Below, piece after piece: positions 1 through 5,676 of a DNA stretch of 6,660 nucleotides. The translations under genes were made by a program, and so were the position numbers. The stretch comes from Rhizobacter sp. (GTDB lineage Bacteria; Pseudomonadota; Gammaproteobacteria; Burkholderiales; Burkholderiaceae): positions 1 through 6,660 of the forward strand of contig JACMKW010000010.1 in NCBI GenBank assembly GCA_014379885.1. Reading direction: 5' to 3'. Numbering within the stretch: position 1 is the first letter of the stretch; every line of letters begins with the position of its first letter. The notes under the pieces were generated by a model. It saw only the letters and a list, made by a program, of their open reading frames with translations. It ran no database searches and had not been told where the DNA came from.

Positions 1-1682
1 CGCATGTCTTCATTCCCGAGCTCAAGGCAATGCGGGAGATGTCCTATGCGGAGCTCGCGTTCGCGATCCTGTCCCGGTTCATGAGCGACATCCCACCGGC
101 GGACCTGCGGGCGATGATCGATCGCACCTACACTAAAGAGATCTTCGCGAGCGCCGACATTACGCCGCTGAAGACGCTCGAGCCCGGGTTGCACATCCTC
201 GGGCTCTCGAATGGGCCGACGCTTGCATTCAAGGACCTGGCGATGCAGCTGCTGGGGAACTTGTTCGAGTACGTGCTCGCGAAAGAGGGCAGGGAGCTCA
301 ACATCCTCGGCGCAACCTCGGGCGATACCGGCTCGGCGGCCGAGTACGCGATGCGAGGCAAGAAGGGGATCCGGGTTTTCATGCTCTCCCCGCACAGGCG
401 CATGAGCCCGTTCCAGACCGCGCAGATGTTCTCGCTGCAGGACCCGAACATCTTCAACCTCGCGGTCAGGGGCGTGTTCGACGACTGCCAGGACATCGTC
501 AAGGCGGTGTCCAACGACGCGGCGTTCAAGGACATGGCCATGCAGCTGCTGGGCAACCTGTTCGAGTACGAGCTGGCGCGTCGCGGTGAAGAGCTCAACA
601 TTCTGGGCGCCACCAGCGGCGACACCGGCAGCGCGGCCGAATACGCCATGCGCGGAAAAAAAGGCGTGCGCGTCTTCATGATTTCGCCCAATGGCCGCAT
701 GAGCCCGTTCCAGCAGGCGCAGATGTTCAGCCTGCAGGATGAAAACATCCACAACATTGCCATTGACGGCGTGTTCGACGACTGCCAGGACATCGTCAAG
801 GCAGTGTCCAACGACCTCGAGTTCAAACGCCGCTACCGAATCGGCACGGTCAACTCCATCAACTGGGCTCGTTTGCTGGCTCAGGTGGTGTATTACTTCG
901 CCGGCTACTTCCAGGCGACGTCGCCAGACGCGCCGGGGCGGGCCGGCATGGAGTCGAGGCGCACGGCCCTTGATTCCCGACTCATGGGGCTCGATTCAGA
1001 TCGAACGCTGCTCGATGAACGCGTGAGCTTTGCGGTGCCTTCGGGCAACTTCGGCAACATCTGCGCCGGCCATGTGGCGCGCATGATGGGTTTGCCGATC
1101 AAGCGGCTGATCCTGGCGACCAACGAGAACCGGGTGCTCGACGAGTTCTTCCGCACCGGCACCTATCGCCCCCGGGCGAGTGCCGAGACTTTCGAAACCT
1201 CCAGCCCGTCGATGGACATCTCCAAGGCGAGCAACTTCGAGCGCTTTGTGTTCGACCTGCTGGGGCGCGATGGCGAGCGCACGCGCGAGATGTTCAAGAC
1301 GCAACTGGAAAAACAAGGCTTTTTCCAGCTGAGCCCCGCCGAATTTGAGCGCATCTCGGTCTACGGCTTCCTCTCGGGCCACAGCACCCATGCCGATCGA
1401 TTGAGCACCATCCGCCAGACCTATGAAAAAACTGGCTTGATGATCGACACCCACACGGCCGACGGCCTGAAGGTGGCGCGCGAGTACTTCGAGCCCAGCG
1501 TGCCGATGATCGTGCTCGAAACCGCGTTGCCGGCCAAGTTTGCAGAGACCATCGTCGAAGCACTTGGCCGCGAACCCGACCGCCCGGCCGCGTTGCAAGG
1601 CATCGAAGCCCTGCCCAAGCGTTTCAAGGTGATGGAGGCTGACGCTGCTGCGGTGAAGGCCTACCTTGCTGCCAACACATGA
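1..1682 (+). CDS. thrC: Threonine synthase, 5'-partial, with internal duplication
   Basis: PLP-dependent enzyme that converts O-phospho-L-homoserine to L-threonine in the cytoplasm. The frame is open from base 3 to the left edge, so the true start lies upstream. The first ATG at 30 follows family-like sequence (HVFIPELK) and is probably internal. Family motifs are GPTLAFKD with the PLP lysine (codon 231-233), the phosphate loop ATSGDTGS, NSINWARLLAQ, VPSGNFGN and ETSSPSMDISKASNFERFVFD, with STHADR, DTHTADG and EALPKR near the C-terminus. The stretch from AFKD to VSND occurs twice in tandem, giving a second AFKD lysine at 528-530 and a second ATSGDTGS. About 34 residues between GYFQAT and VSFAVPSG also look inserted. 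Betaproteobacterial relatives are, as I recall, about 470 residues; this one has 559 without its N-terminus. Bases 3-520 use AGG and GGG codons that are rare later. Family assignment is firm. Whether the duplicated protein is functional, or the join is an assembly error, is open. Confidence 0.9.
   Translation, partial: HVFIPELKAMREMSYAELAFAILSRFMSDIPPADLRAMIDRTYTKEIFASADITPLKTLEPGLHILGLSNGPTLAFKDLAMQLLGNLFEYVLAKEGRELNILGATSGDTGSAAEYAMRGKKGIRVFMLSPHRRMSPFQTAQMFSLQDPNIFNLAVRGVFDDCQDIVKAVSNDAAFKDMAMQLLGNLFEYELARRGEELNILGATSGDTGSAAEYAMRGKKGVRVFMISPNGRMSPFQQAQMFSLQDENIHNIAIDGVFDDCQDIVKAVSNDLEFKRRYRIGTVNSINWARLLAQVVYYFAGYFQATSPDAPGRAGMESRRTALDSRLMGLDSDRTLLDERVSFAVPSGNFGNICAGHVARMMGLPIKRLILATNENRVLDEFFRTGTYRPRASAETFETSSPSMDISKASNFERFVFDLLGRDGERTREMFKTQLEKQGFFQLSPAEFERISVYGFLSGHSTHADRLSTIRQTYEKTGLMIDTHTADGLKVAREYFEPSVPMIVLETALPAKFAETIVEALGREPDRPAALQGIEALPKRFKVMEADAAAVKAYLAANT
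225..818 (+). repeat. In-frame tandem duplication of 99 codons within thrC
   Basis: Two adjacent 297-nt units, 225-521 and 522-818, encode the same segment of threonine synthase, from AFKD to VSND plus one residue. By my alignment 83 of 99 residues are identical. The DNA differs at many synonymous positions (for example AAGAAGGGG against AAAAAAGGC), so this is not a recent copy of one unit. The exception is 471-518 against 768-815, where 47 of 48 bases match. Unit 1 shares the codon style of the sequence to its left, and unit 2 that of the sequence to its right. This fits the 5' part of one thrC joined to the 3' part of another, with the overlap present twice. Confidence 0.9.
954..1016 (+). 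repeat. Degenerate 7-residue (21-nt) triplicate repeat in the thrC insertion
   Basis: Inside the extra segment between GYFQAT and VSFAVPSG the protein reads SRRTALD, SRLMGLD, SDRTLLD in three consecutive 21-nt units (954-974, 975-995, 996-1016). The pattern is roughly S-x-x-(T/M)-x-L-D. At DNA level only the ends of the units are well conserved (CTTGAT, CTCGAT, CTCGAT), so the repeat is old or partly chance. Codons here (AGG, CGA, TCA, GGG) differ from the flanking thrC sequence. Confidence 0.5.
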
Positions 1683-1686
1683 CGGT

Positions 1687-2226
1687 ATGAAAGTCGTCGG
1701 CTTCAGCGGCTTCTCTGGCTCGGGCAAGACGACGCTGATCGAGCAGGTCATTGGTTGCCTCAAGGCCGCGGGCCAGCGCGTGTCGGTGGTCAAGCATGCC
1801 CACCACAGCTTCGACATCGATCAGGAAGGCAAGGACTCGTGGCGCCATCGCAAGGCTGGCGCGATTGAAGTGGTGGTGGCCTCGAACCGGCGCCTGGCCA
1901 AGATCCGTGAATACGAAGTTGAGGCCGACCCCACCGTGCACCAGATGCTGGCCGAGCTGTCCGAGTGCGATTGGGCGCTGGTCGAAGGTTTCAAGCACGC
2001 TGATCTGCTGAAGATCGAGGTGTGGCGCGCTGAGACCGGCGAGCCTGCCCGTTACCCCAACGACCCGTTCATCGTCGCGGTGGCCACTGATCAGCCGCAG
2101 AATCTTCCAACACCCACCGCGCTGCCGGTGCTCAGTCTTTCTAATGCCCAGGGCCTGGCCGAATTCCTGATGGGCAACCCGAGCCGCTATGAGTACACCT
2201 CGCCCTTCGACACTGCTGACGCTTGA
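1687..2226 (+). CDS. mobB: Molybdopterin-guanine dinucleotide biosynthesis adapter protein MobB
   Basis: P-loop GTPase of 179 residues, about the usual size for MobB. It assists MobA in the guanine-dinucleotide step of molybdenum cofactor synthesis in the cytoplasm and is accessory rather than essential where tested. The Walker A motif GFSGSGKT is at residues 8-15. The MobB signature KHAHHSFDID begins at residue 36 and continues through GKDSWRHRKAGA to residue 59. LVEGFKH at 98-104 is the strand-end motif of the family. The ATG at 1687 puts the P-loop at the usual distance from the N-terminus; a TTG at 1666 would add seven residues but overlaps thrC. The start lies 4 nt after the thrC stop with no clear Shine-Dalgarno, suggesting translational coupling. 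The 3' end overlaps moeA by 38 nt. Confidence 0.93.
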   Translation: MKVVGFSGFSGSGKTTLIEQVIGCLKAAGQRVSVVKHAHHSFDIDQEGKDSWRHRKAGAIEVVVASNRRLAKIREYEVEADPTVHQMLAELSECDWALVEGFKHADLLKIEVWRAETGEPARYPNDPFIVAVATDQPQNLPTPTALPVLSLSNAQGLAEFLMGNPSRYEYTSPFDTADA

Positions 2227-3427
2227 CGAGGCCCTGGCCCGCGTGCTGGGGGCGGTGGTGCCGCTGGCTGGCAGCGAAACCGTTTCAACCTTCGATGCGC
2301 TGGGCCGTGTGATGGCCGCCGACCTGCGTTCGCTGGTCGACGTGCCTTCGGCCGACAACAGCGCGATGGACGGTTACGCGATGCGCAGCGCCGATGTGCC
2401 GACCGCGGGCTGTGTGCTGCCGGTCAGCCAACGAATCCCGGCCGGCGTGGTGGGCACGGCGTTGACGCCTGGCACGGCTGCACGCATTTTCACCGGCGCG
2501 CTCGTGCCCGAAGGGGCTGACGCGGTCGTCATGCAAGAGCAGTGCGAGGCGTTGGAGGGTGCAGTGCGTGTGAATGTCGTGCCGGTGGTGGGTCAGTCGA
2601 TTCGCCGTCGTGGCGAAGACCTGTCACGAGATGCCATTGCGCTAAAGCGCGGCACCCGCCTCACGCCCCAGGCCTTGGGTCTGGCTGCCACCGCGGGCGC
2701 CGCCACACTCACGGTGGCTCGTCGCCCCCGTGTGGCCCTGTTCTCCACGGGTGATGAATTGGCCATGCCAGGCGAGCCGCTGAAGCCCGGCGCCATCTAC
2801 AACTCCAACCGCTTCACCTTGCGTGCGTTGATCCAGTCGCTGGGCTGCGAATGCACCGACTTCGGCATCGTGCCCGACCAGTTGACCGCCACGCGGGAGG
2901 TTCTTCGCAAGGCCGCGCAGGGCCATGACGTGATCGTCACCAGTGGCGGCGTGTCGGTGGGTGAAGAAGACCACCTCAAGCCCGCCGTGCAGGGCGAGGG
3001 CGAGCTCAACCTGTGGCAAATCGCCATCAAGCCCGGAAAGCCACTCGCCTTCGGCAGCGTGCGCCGGCCCGAGAGCGAGGGTGGCAACGCATGGTTCGTC
3101 GGCTTGCCGGGCAACCCGGTGTCGAGCTTCATCACCTTTTTGCTGGCGGTTCGACCCTTGCTGCTGCACCTGCAAGGCGCGTCGCCGTTGCCTCCGCAAG
3201 GCATGCCCCTGCGTGCCGATTTCGACTGGCTGCGTGCCGACAAACGCCGCGAGTTCCTGCGCGTTCGGCGCAATGCCAAGGGTGGGCTGGATCTGTTCAC
3301 CAACCAGGGCTCGGGCGTGCTCACCTCGACCGTGTGGGCAGATGGGGTGGTCGACAACCCGCCAGACAACCCGATACGCGCGGGCGACAGCGTGCGCTTC
3401 ATTGCCTTGGCGGAGTGGGTGGCATGA
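2189..3427 (+). CDS. moeA: Molybdopterin molybdenumtransferase MoeA
   Basis: Inserts molybdate into adenylylated molybdopterin to form active molybdenum cofactor in the cytoplasm. The 412 residues match the usual length of about 410. The N-terminal MoeA domain carries DNSAMDGYA at 56-64, whose MDG aspartate (D61) corresponds to E. coli D59, then RIFTGALVPEGADAVVMQE and RRRGEDLS around 139-146. The central MPT-binding (MogA-like) domain has FSTGDEL at 185-191, SGGVSVGEEDH at 252-262, KPGKPLAFG at 281-289 and GLPGNPVSSF at 305-314. The C-terminal beta domain (about 335-412) is complete. The ATG at 2189 gives an N-terminus (STLLTLDEALARVL) that aligns with other MoeA proteins. It starts inside the end of mobB, and its stop overlaps the moaD start as ATGA, so the three genes probably share one mRNA. 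Confidence 0.96.
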   Translation: MSTPRPSTLLTLDEALARVLGAVVPLAGSETVSTFDALGRVMAADLRSLVDVPSADNSAMDGYAMRSADVPTAGCVLPVSQRIPAGVVGTALTPGTAARIFTGALVPEGADAVVMQEQCEALEGAVRVNVVPVVGQSIRRRGEDLSRDAIALKRGTRLTPQALGLAATAGAATLTVARRPRVALFSTGDELAMPGEPLKPGAIYNSNRFTLRALIQSLGCECTDFGIVPDQLTATREVLRKAAQGHDVIVTSGGVSVGEEDHLKPAVQGEGELNLWQIAIKPGKPLAFGSVRRPESEGGNAWFVGLPGNPVSSFITFLLAVRPLLLHLQGASPLPPQGMPLRADFDWLRADKRREFLRVRRNAKGGLDLFTNQGSGVLTSTVWADGVVDNPPDNPIRAGDSVRFIALAEWVA

Positions 3428-3675
3428 AGATCCAGGTGCGTTATTTCGCTTCGCTGCGCGAAGCTTTGGGATCCGCCGAAACGGTGGATGCGGCCGATGG
3501 CAGCACCGTGGGCCAGCTGCGTGATGCCTTGATCGCACGCGGCGCGCCGCATGCGGATGCGCTGGCGCGCGGTCGCGCCGTGCGCACCGCGCTTGACCAA
3601 GTGCTGTGCAGCGAGGCCACGCCCCTGCGCGAAGGCGCCGAGCTGGCGTTCTTTCCGCCTGTGACCGGCGGCTAA
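3424..3675 (+). CDS. moaD: Molybdopterin synthase small (sulfur carrier) subunit MoaD
   Basis: Ubiquitin-like sulfur carrier of 83 residues (E. coli MoaD has 81). Its C-terminal thiocarboxylate donates the dithiolene sulfurs as MoaE converts cyclic pyranopterin monophosphate to molybdopterin. The sequence ends FFPPVTGG, giving the essential terminal Gly-Gly. The N-terminus MKIQVRYFASLREALG is the typical first beta strand and loop, and the middle shows the usual STVGQLRDAL helix. Its ATG overlaps the moeA stop (ATGA), indicating coupled translation. The stop TAA at 3673-3675 overlaps the stop of the convergent dapA-family gene, so there is no space for a terminator between them. Its partner moaE is about 1.1 kb further on, beyond that reversed gene. 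Confidence 0.95.
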   Translation: MKIQVRYFASLREALGSAETVDAADGSTVGQLRDALIARGAPHADALARGRAVRTALDQVLCSEATPLREGAELAFFPPVTGG

Positions 3676-4544
3676 TCCTTCAAAGCCTGCAGCGCCATCA
3701 TGGCGCGCTGCACGGCTTCGTTGGTTGCCGGGCTGTGCGGAGCGCGCAGTTCGTTCAACAACGCGCCTTGCCGTGCCAGCAAGGCCTTGAACACGCTGGG
3801 GTTGGGTTCCGCGAACAAGGCCAGCGTCAGCGGTGTGAGTGCGTGGTACAGGCTTCGCGCCTCGGCCAACCGGCCAGCCCGCAGTGCCGCCACCATGGCC
3901 ACAAAGCGTTCGGGCAGCAGGTGGGCCGAAGCAGCGATTGCACCTGCACCGCCCATGCACAGCGTGGTGAAAATGCAGTCGTCGTTGCCGGCCAGCACGG
4001 CCAGGCGGCCGTCGGCGATCAGCGTGCGGGTCTTTTCGGCGTCGCCGCCTGCATCCTTGATGGCCCGAATGTTGGGGTGTGCTGCCAGCGTGAGGAGGGT
4101 GGTGGTGTGCATGGCCACGCCGGTGCGTGTGGGCACGTCGTAGAGCACCACGGGAACGGGTGACGCATCGGCCAGGGCCTGGAAATGCGCCACGATGCCG
4201 GCCTGTGAGGGGCGCAGGTAGTGGGGCGCCGAGATCAACACGCCAGCCACGCGGCGCTTGGCGATCTCGCGCAAGCGCTCCACCATCTCGCCGCTTTGCG
4301 TGCCGGCCAGGCCCATCATCACCGGCTTGTCGCCACAGGCGGCCAACACGGTGTCGAGCACCGACAGTTGCTCGGCGTGACTCAGTGATGCGGCCTCACC
4401 CGTGCTGCCACACACCACGAAGCCGGTGACGCCGGCCTCCTGCAAATGACGCACCAGCAGCCGCAACGCCATCTCGTCGATGCGGTTGCCCCGAAACGGC
4501 GTGACGAGCGGAACCCACAAACCTGAAAAGTCGAACTGATCCAC
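3672..4544 (-). CDS. dapA: 4-hydroxy-tetrahydrodipicolinate synthase family protein (DapA)
   Basis: A 290-residue class I aldolase of the DHDPS/NAL superfamily, close to E. coli DapA (292). DapA condenses pyruvate with aspartate semialdehyde at the first step of the lysine/diaminopimelate branch. Visible motifs are the GSTGEAA pyruvate loop at 46-52, YDVPTRTG with the catalytic tyrosine at 135 and the substrate-binding arginine at 140, and AIKDAGGD with the Schiff-base lysine at 163. These match E. coli Y133, R138 and K161, so DHDPS activity is plausible. The GAGAIAASAHLLPERF segment differs from the classic ISVTANV, and Burkholderiales often carry several paralogues, so another keto-acid substrate is possible. 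The start is GTG, chosen because AAGGAG (4552-4557) sits 7 nt upstream and the next methionine is residue 25. It is transcribed against its neighbours and lies between moaD and moaE. Confidence 0.88.
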   Translation of the reverse strand: MDQFDFSGLWVPLVTPFRGNRIDEMALRLLVRHLQEAGVTGFVVCGSTGEAASLSHAEQLSVLDTVLAACGDKPVMMGLAGTQSGEMVERLREIAKRRVAGVLISAPHYLRPSQAGIVAHFQALADASPVPVVLYDVPTRTGVAMHTTTLLTLAAHPNIRAIKDAGGDAEKTRTLIADGRLAVLAGNDDCIFTTLCMGGAGAIAASAHLLPERFVAMVAALRAGRLAEARSLYHALTPLTLALFAEPNPSVFKALLARQGALLNELRAPHSPATNEAVQRAMMALQALKD

Positions 4545-4551
4545 GAAACAA

Positions 4552-4557
4552 CTCCTT
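4552..4557 (-). promoter_or_regulatory. Ribosome binding site of the dapA-family gene
   Basis: Read on the minus strand, AAGGAG lies 7 nt before the GTG at 4544-4542. This strong Shine-Dalgarno is what supports a GTG start followed by DQFDFSGLW. The open frame continues upstream, but that part does not resemble DapA. Confidence 0.75.
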
Positions 4558-4633
4558 GATGACGAGACCGATGAAGAGGCCCGTTCAGGAGAGCGATGGA
4601 TCAGGAGGTGAGGAGCGTGTGAGTCCCTGCTGC

Positions 4634-4686
4634 CGGTTCCGTCGCTCATCTGAGGACGGAACCGCAACGCTCCGGTCAGATGAGCG
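4634..4686. repeat. Interlocked inverted repeats (possible pseudoknot or alternative hairpins)
   Basis: Arm A (CGGTTCCGTC, 4634-4643) is a perfect inverted copy of A' (GACGGAACCG, 4655-4664). The loop between them contains arm B (CGCTCATCTGA, 4643-4653), a perfect inverted copy of B' (TCAGATGAGCG, 4676-4686). The order A-B-A'-B' is that of an H-type pseudoknot, or of two mutually exclusive hairpins. Arms B and B' are followed on the plus strand by the T-rich run 4687-4702, as in an attenuator. The same interlock exists on the minus strand, in the dapA leader. The repeats are directly visible; any regulatory role is inference. Confidence 0.65.
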
Positions 4687-4702
4687 TTTGCTTTTTGCTT
4701 TT
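4676..4702 (+). terminator. Possible intrinsic terminator or attenuator tail
   Basis: The 3' arm B' (4676-4686) is followed by TTTGCTTTTTGCTTTT. Pairing B with B' would give an 11-bp stem before an interrupted U tract. The 22-nt loop and the interruptions by GC make it weaker than a standard terminator. It would act on plus-strand transcripts heading for moaE, or end a short leader or small RNA. Confidence 0.3.
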
Positions 4703-4791
4703 GAGCGCAGGCGCACTCGTGCCCGCGGGGGCAGGGGTGTTGACGTGGCGCAAAGGCATGGCCGCATTCTGCCCGAGACGCCGCAGGCGGG

Positions 4792-4800
4792 TGCCACAAT
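4792..4800 (+). promoter_or_regulatory. Possible extended -10 promoter element of moaE
   Basis: TGCCACAAT fits the extended -10 form TGn plus a TATAAT-like hexamer (CACAAT, 4795-4800). It ends 7 nt before the moaE ATG, so transcription would begin at or next to the start codon and give a leaderless mRNA. This agrees with the lack of a Shine-Dalgarno before moaE. No good -35 is seen at standard spacing. Confidence 0.4.
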
Positions 4801-4807
4801 TCGCCCC

Positions 4808-5290
4808 ATGGCTGCAGCGCGCGTGAGCATTCAGACAAACGACTTCGATCTCGGCGCCGAAGTGGCGGCCCTGCGTGCTGGCGATGCGGGCGTGGGCGCC
4901 GTGGTCAGCTTCGTCGGCACCGTGCGCGACCACAGCGAGGGGCAAGGCGTGAGTTGCATGGCGCTGGAGCACTACCCTGGCATGACCGAGCGCGCCATCG
5001 AGGCCATGATCGATGCCGCACAGGCGCGCTTCGACATCCGCGGCGCGCGGGTGATCCACCGTGTGGGGCCCTTGCAACCGCAAGACCAGATCGTGCTGGT
5101 GGTCGTCACCTCGGCCCACCGAGGGCAGGCATTTCAAGCCTGCGAATTCCTGATGGACTACCTGAAGACCCAGGCCCCATTCTGGAAAAAAGAAACCACG
5201 CCCGAAGGCGCGCACTGGGTCGACGCCCGCGTGCACGACGACAAGGCCTTGGCCCGCTGGGGCATACAAAGCGAGAACGCAGGCACATGA
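4808..5290 (+). CDS. moaE: Molybdopterin synthase catalytic (large) subunit MoaE
   Basis: Works with MoaD as a heterotetramer to add two sulfurs to cyclic pyranopterin monophosphate, giving molybdopterin. It has 160 residues against 150 in E. coli MoaE. Conserved blocks are GAVVSFVGTVRDHS at 30-43, LEHYPGMTE at 53-61, VIHRVGPLQPQD at 82-93, VTSAHRGQAFQA at 100-111 and LMDYLKTQAPFWKKE at 115-129. K120 and K127 match the active-site lysines K119 and K126 of E. coli. The ATG at 4808 places the first strand (ARVSIQTNDFDL) as in homologues; longer reading upstream gives no family-like sequence. There is no Shine-Dalgarno, but an extended -10-like element ends 7 nt upstream. The stop overlaps the crcB start (ATGA), indicating coupling. 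It is separated from moaD by the reversed dapA-family gene. Confidence 0.95.
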   Translation: MAAARVSIQTNDFDLGAEVAALRAGDAGVGAVVSFVGTVRDHSEGQGVSCMALEHYPGMTERAIEAMIDAAQARFDIRGARVIHRVGPLQPQDQIVLVVVTSAHRGQAFQACEFLMDYLKTQAPFWKKETTPEGAHWVDARVHDDKALARWGIQSENAGT

Positions 5291-5676
5291 ACACAGCCTT
5301 GCCTTGGGCTCAAGTGCTGGCGGTGGCGGCGGGTGCGGCCGTCGGTGCGCTGCTGCGATGGGTTGCCGGCTTGTGGCTCAACCAGCAATGGAACGGCTTT
5401 CCGCTCGGCACCTTGCTCGTCAACTGCGTGGGTGGCCTGATGATCGGCGCTGCGCTGGTGTGGTTCGATCGTGCGCCCAACGAAGTGCTGCGCTTGCTGG
5501 TGGTCACCGGTTTCCTGGGAGGCCTCACCACCTTCTCGGCCTTCTCGGGCGAATCGCTCTCGCTGATGCAGCGTGGCGAGTACGCCTGGGCCCTGGCCCA
5601 CACCTTCGCGCATGTGATCGGATCGCTGGTCTTCGCGGCCATCGGCTTTCGCCTCATGCGCAACCTGCTGGCTTGA
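5287..5676 (+). CDS. crcB: Fluoride exporter CrcB/FluC
   Basis: Small inner-membrane fluoride channel of 129 residues (E. coli CrcB 127) that works as an antiparallel, dual-topology dimer and relieves cytoplasmic fluoride. Four hydrophobic segments are seen at about 7-27, 38-60, 68-95 and 101-125. Signature motifs are GALLRW at 20-25, GTLLVN at 41-46 with the pore asparagine N46, and GFLGGLTTFSAFSGE at 75-89. The last is the break in the third helix, with the phenylalanines F83 and F86 that line the fluoride path. Its ATG overlaps the moaE stop, so it is probably translated by coupling. That leaves no leader of its own for the fluoride riboswitch that often precedes this family. A function with molybdenum cofactor is not implied by the overlap. 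Confidence 0.93.
   Translation: MNTALPWAQVLAVAAGAAVGALLRWVAGLWLNQQWNGFPLGTLLVNCVGGLMIGAALVWFDRAPNEVLRLLVVTGFLGGLTTFSAFSGESLSLMQRGEYAWALAHTFAHVIGSLVFAAIGFRLMRNLLA

Larger units (their letters stand above)
4545..4807. other. Divergent intergenic region between dapA and moaE
   Basis: These 263 nt separate the starts of the minus-strand dapA-family gene and moaE, so they should hold both promoters. The only clear features are the dapA Shine-Dalgarno, the interlocked inverted repeats at 4634-4686, a T-rich tract at 4687-4702, and an extended -10-like element next to moaE. No convincing -35/-10 pair for dapA was found. The frame open from 4556 into moaE encodes arginine-rich, unconserved-looking sequence and is not treated as coding. 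Confidence 0.7.

Noticed and set aside
128..826. Long minus-strand open frame over the thrC duplication
   Set aside because: It mirrors the repeat and shows no recognisable family. The plus-strand frame is clear threonine synthase with all motifs.
996..1817. Minus-strand open frame of 273 codons
   Set aside because: It lies antisense to thrC and mobB, is rich in His, Arg and Gln as is usual for antisense frames of GC-rich genes, and has no start signal.
2642..3960. Two long minus-strand open frames over moeA, moaD and the dapA 3' end
   Set aside because: They are antisense to well-supported genes, composition is typical of shadow frames, and no motif is recognised.
4711..4724. Small palindrome GCACTCGTGC as an operator
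   Set aside because: Four-base arms with a 2-nt centre are expected often by chance in GC-rich DNA.
4740..4770. TTGACG as a -35 with CATTCT as -10 for moaE
   Set aside because: The -35 is good but the best -10 has three of six matches at 19-nt spacing, so it is too weak to list.
4556..4807. N-terminal extension of moaE
   Set aside because: The frame is open but encodes arginine-rich sequence unlike MoaE. The ATG at 4808 gives the family N-terminus.
4545..4838. N-terminal extension of the dapA-family protein
   Set aside because: The upstream frame is not DapA-like, and a strong AAGGAG is placed exactly for the GTG at 4544.
5100..5290. Fluoride riboswitch upstream of crcB
   Set aside because: The region is moaE coding sequence with intact conserved residues and a 4-nt gene overlap; no separate leader exists.
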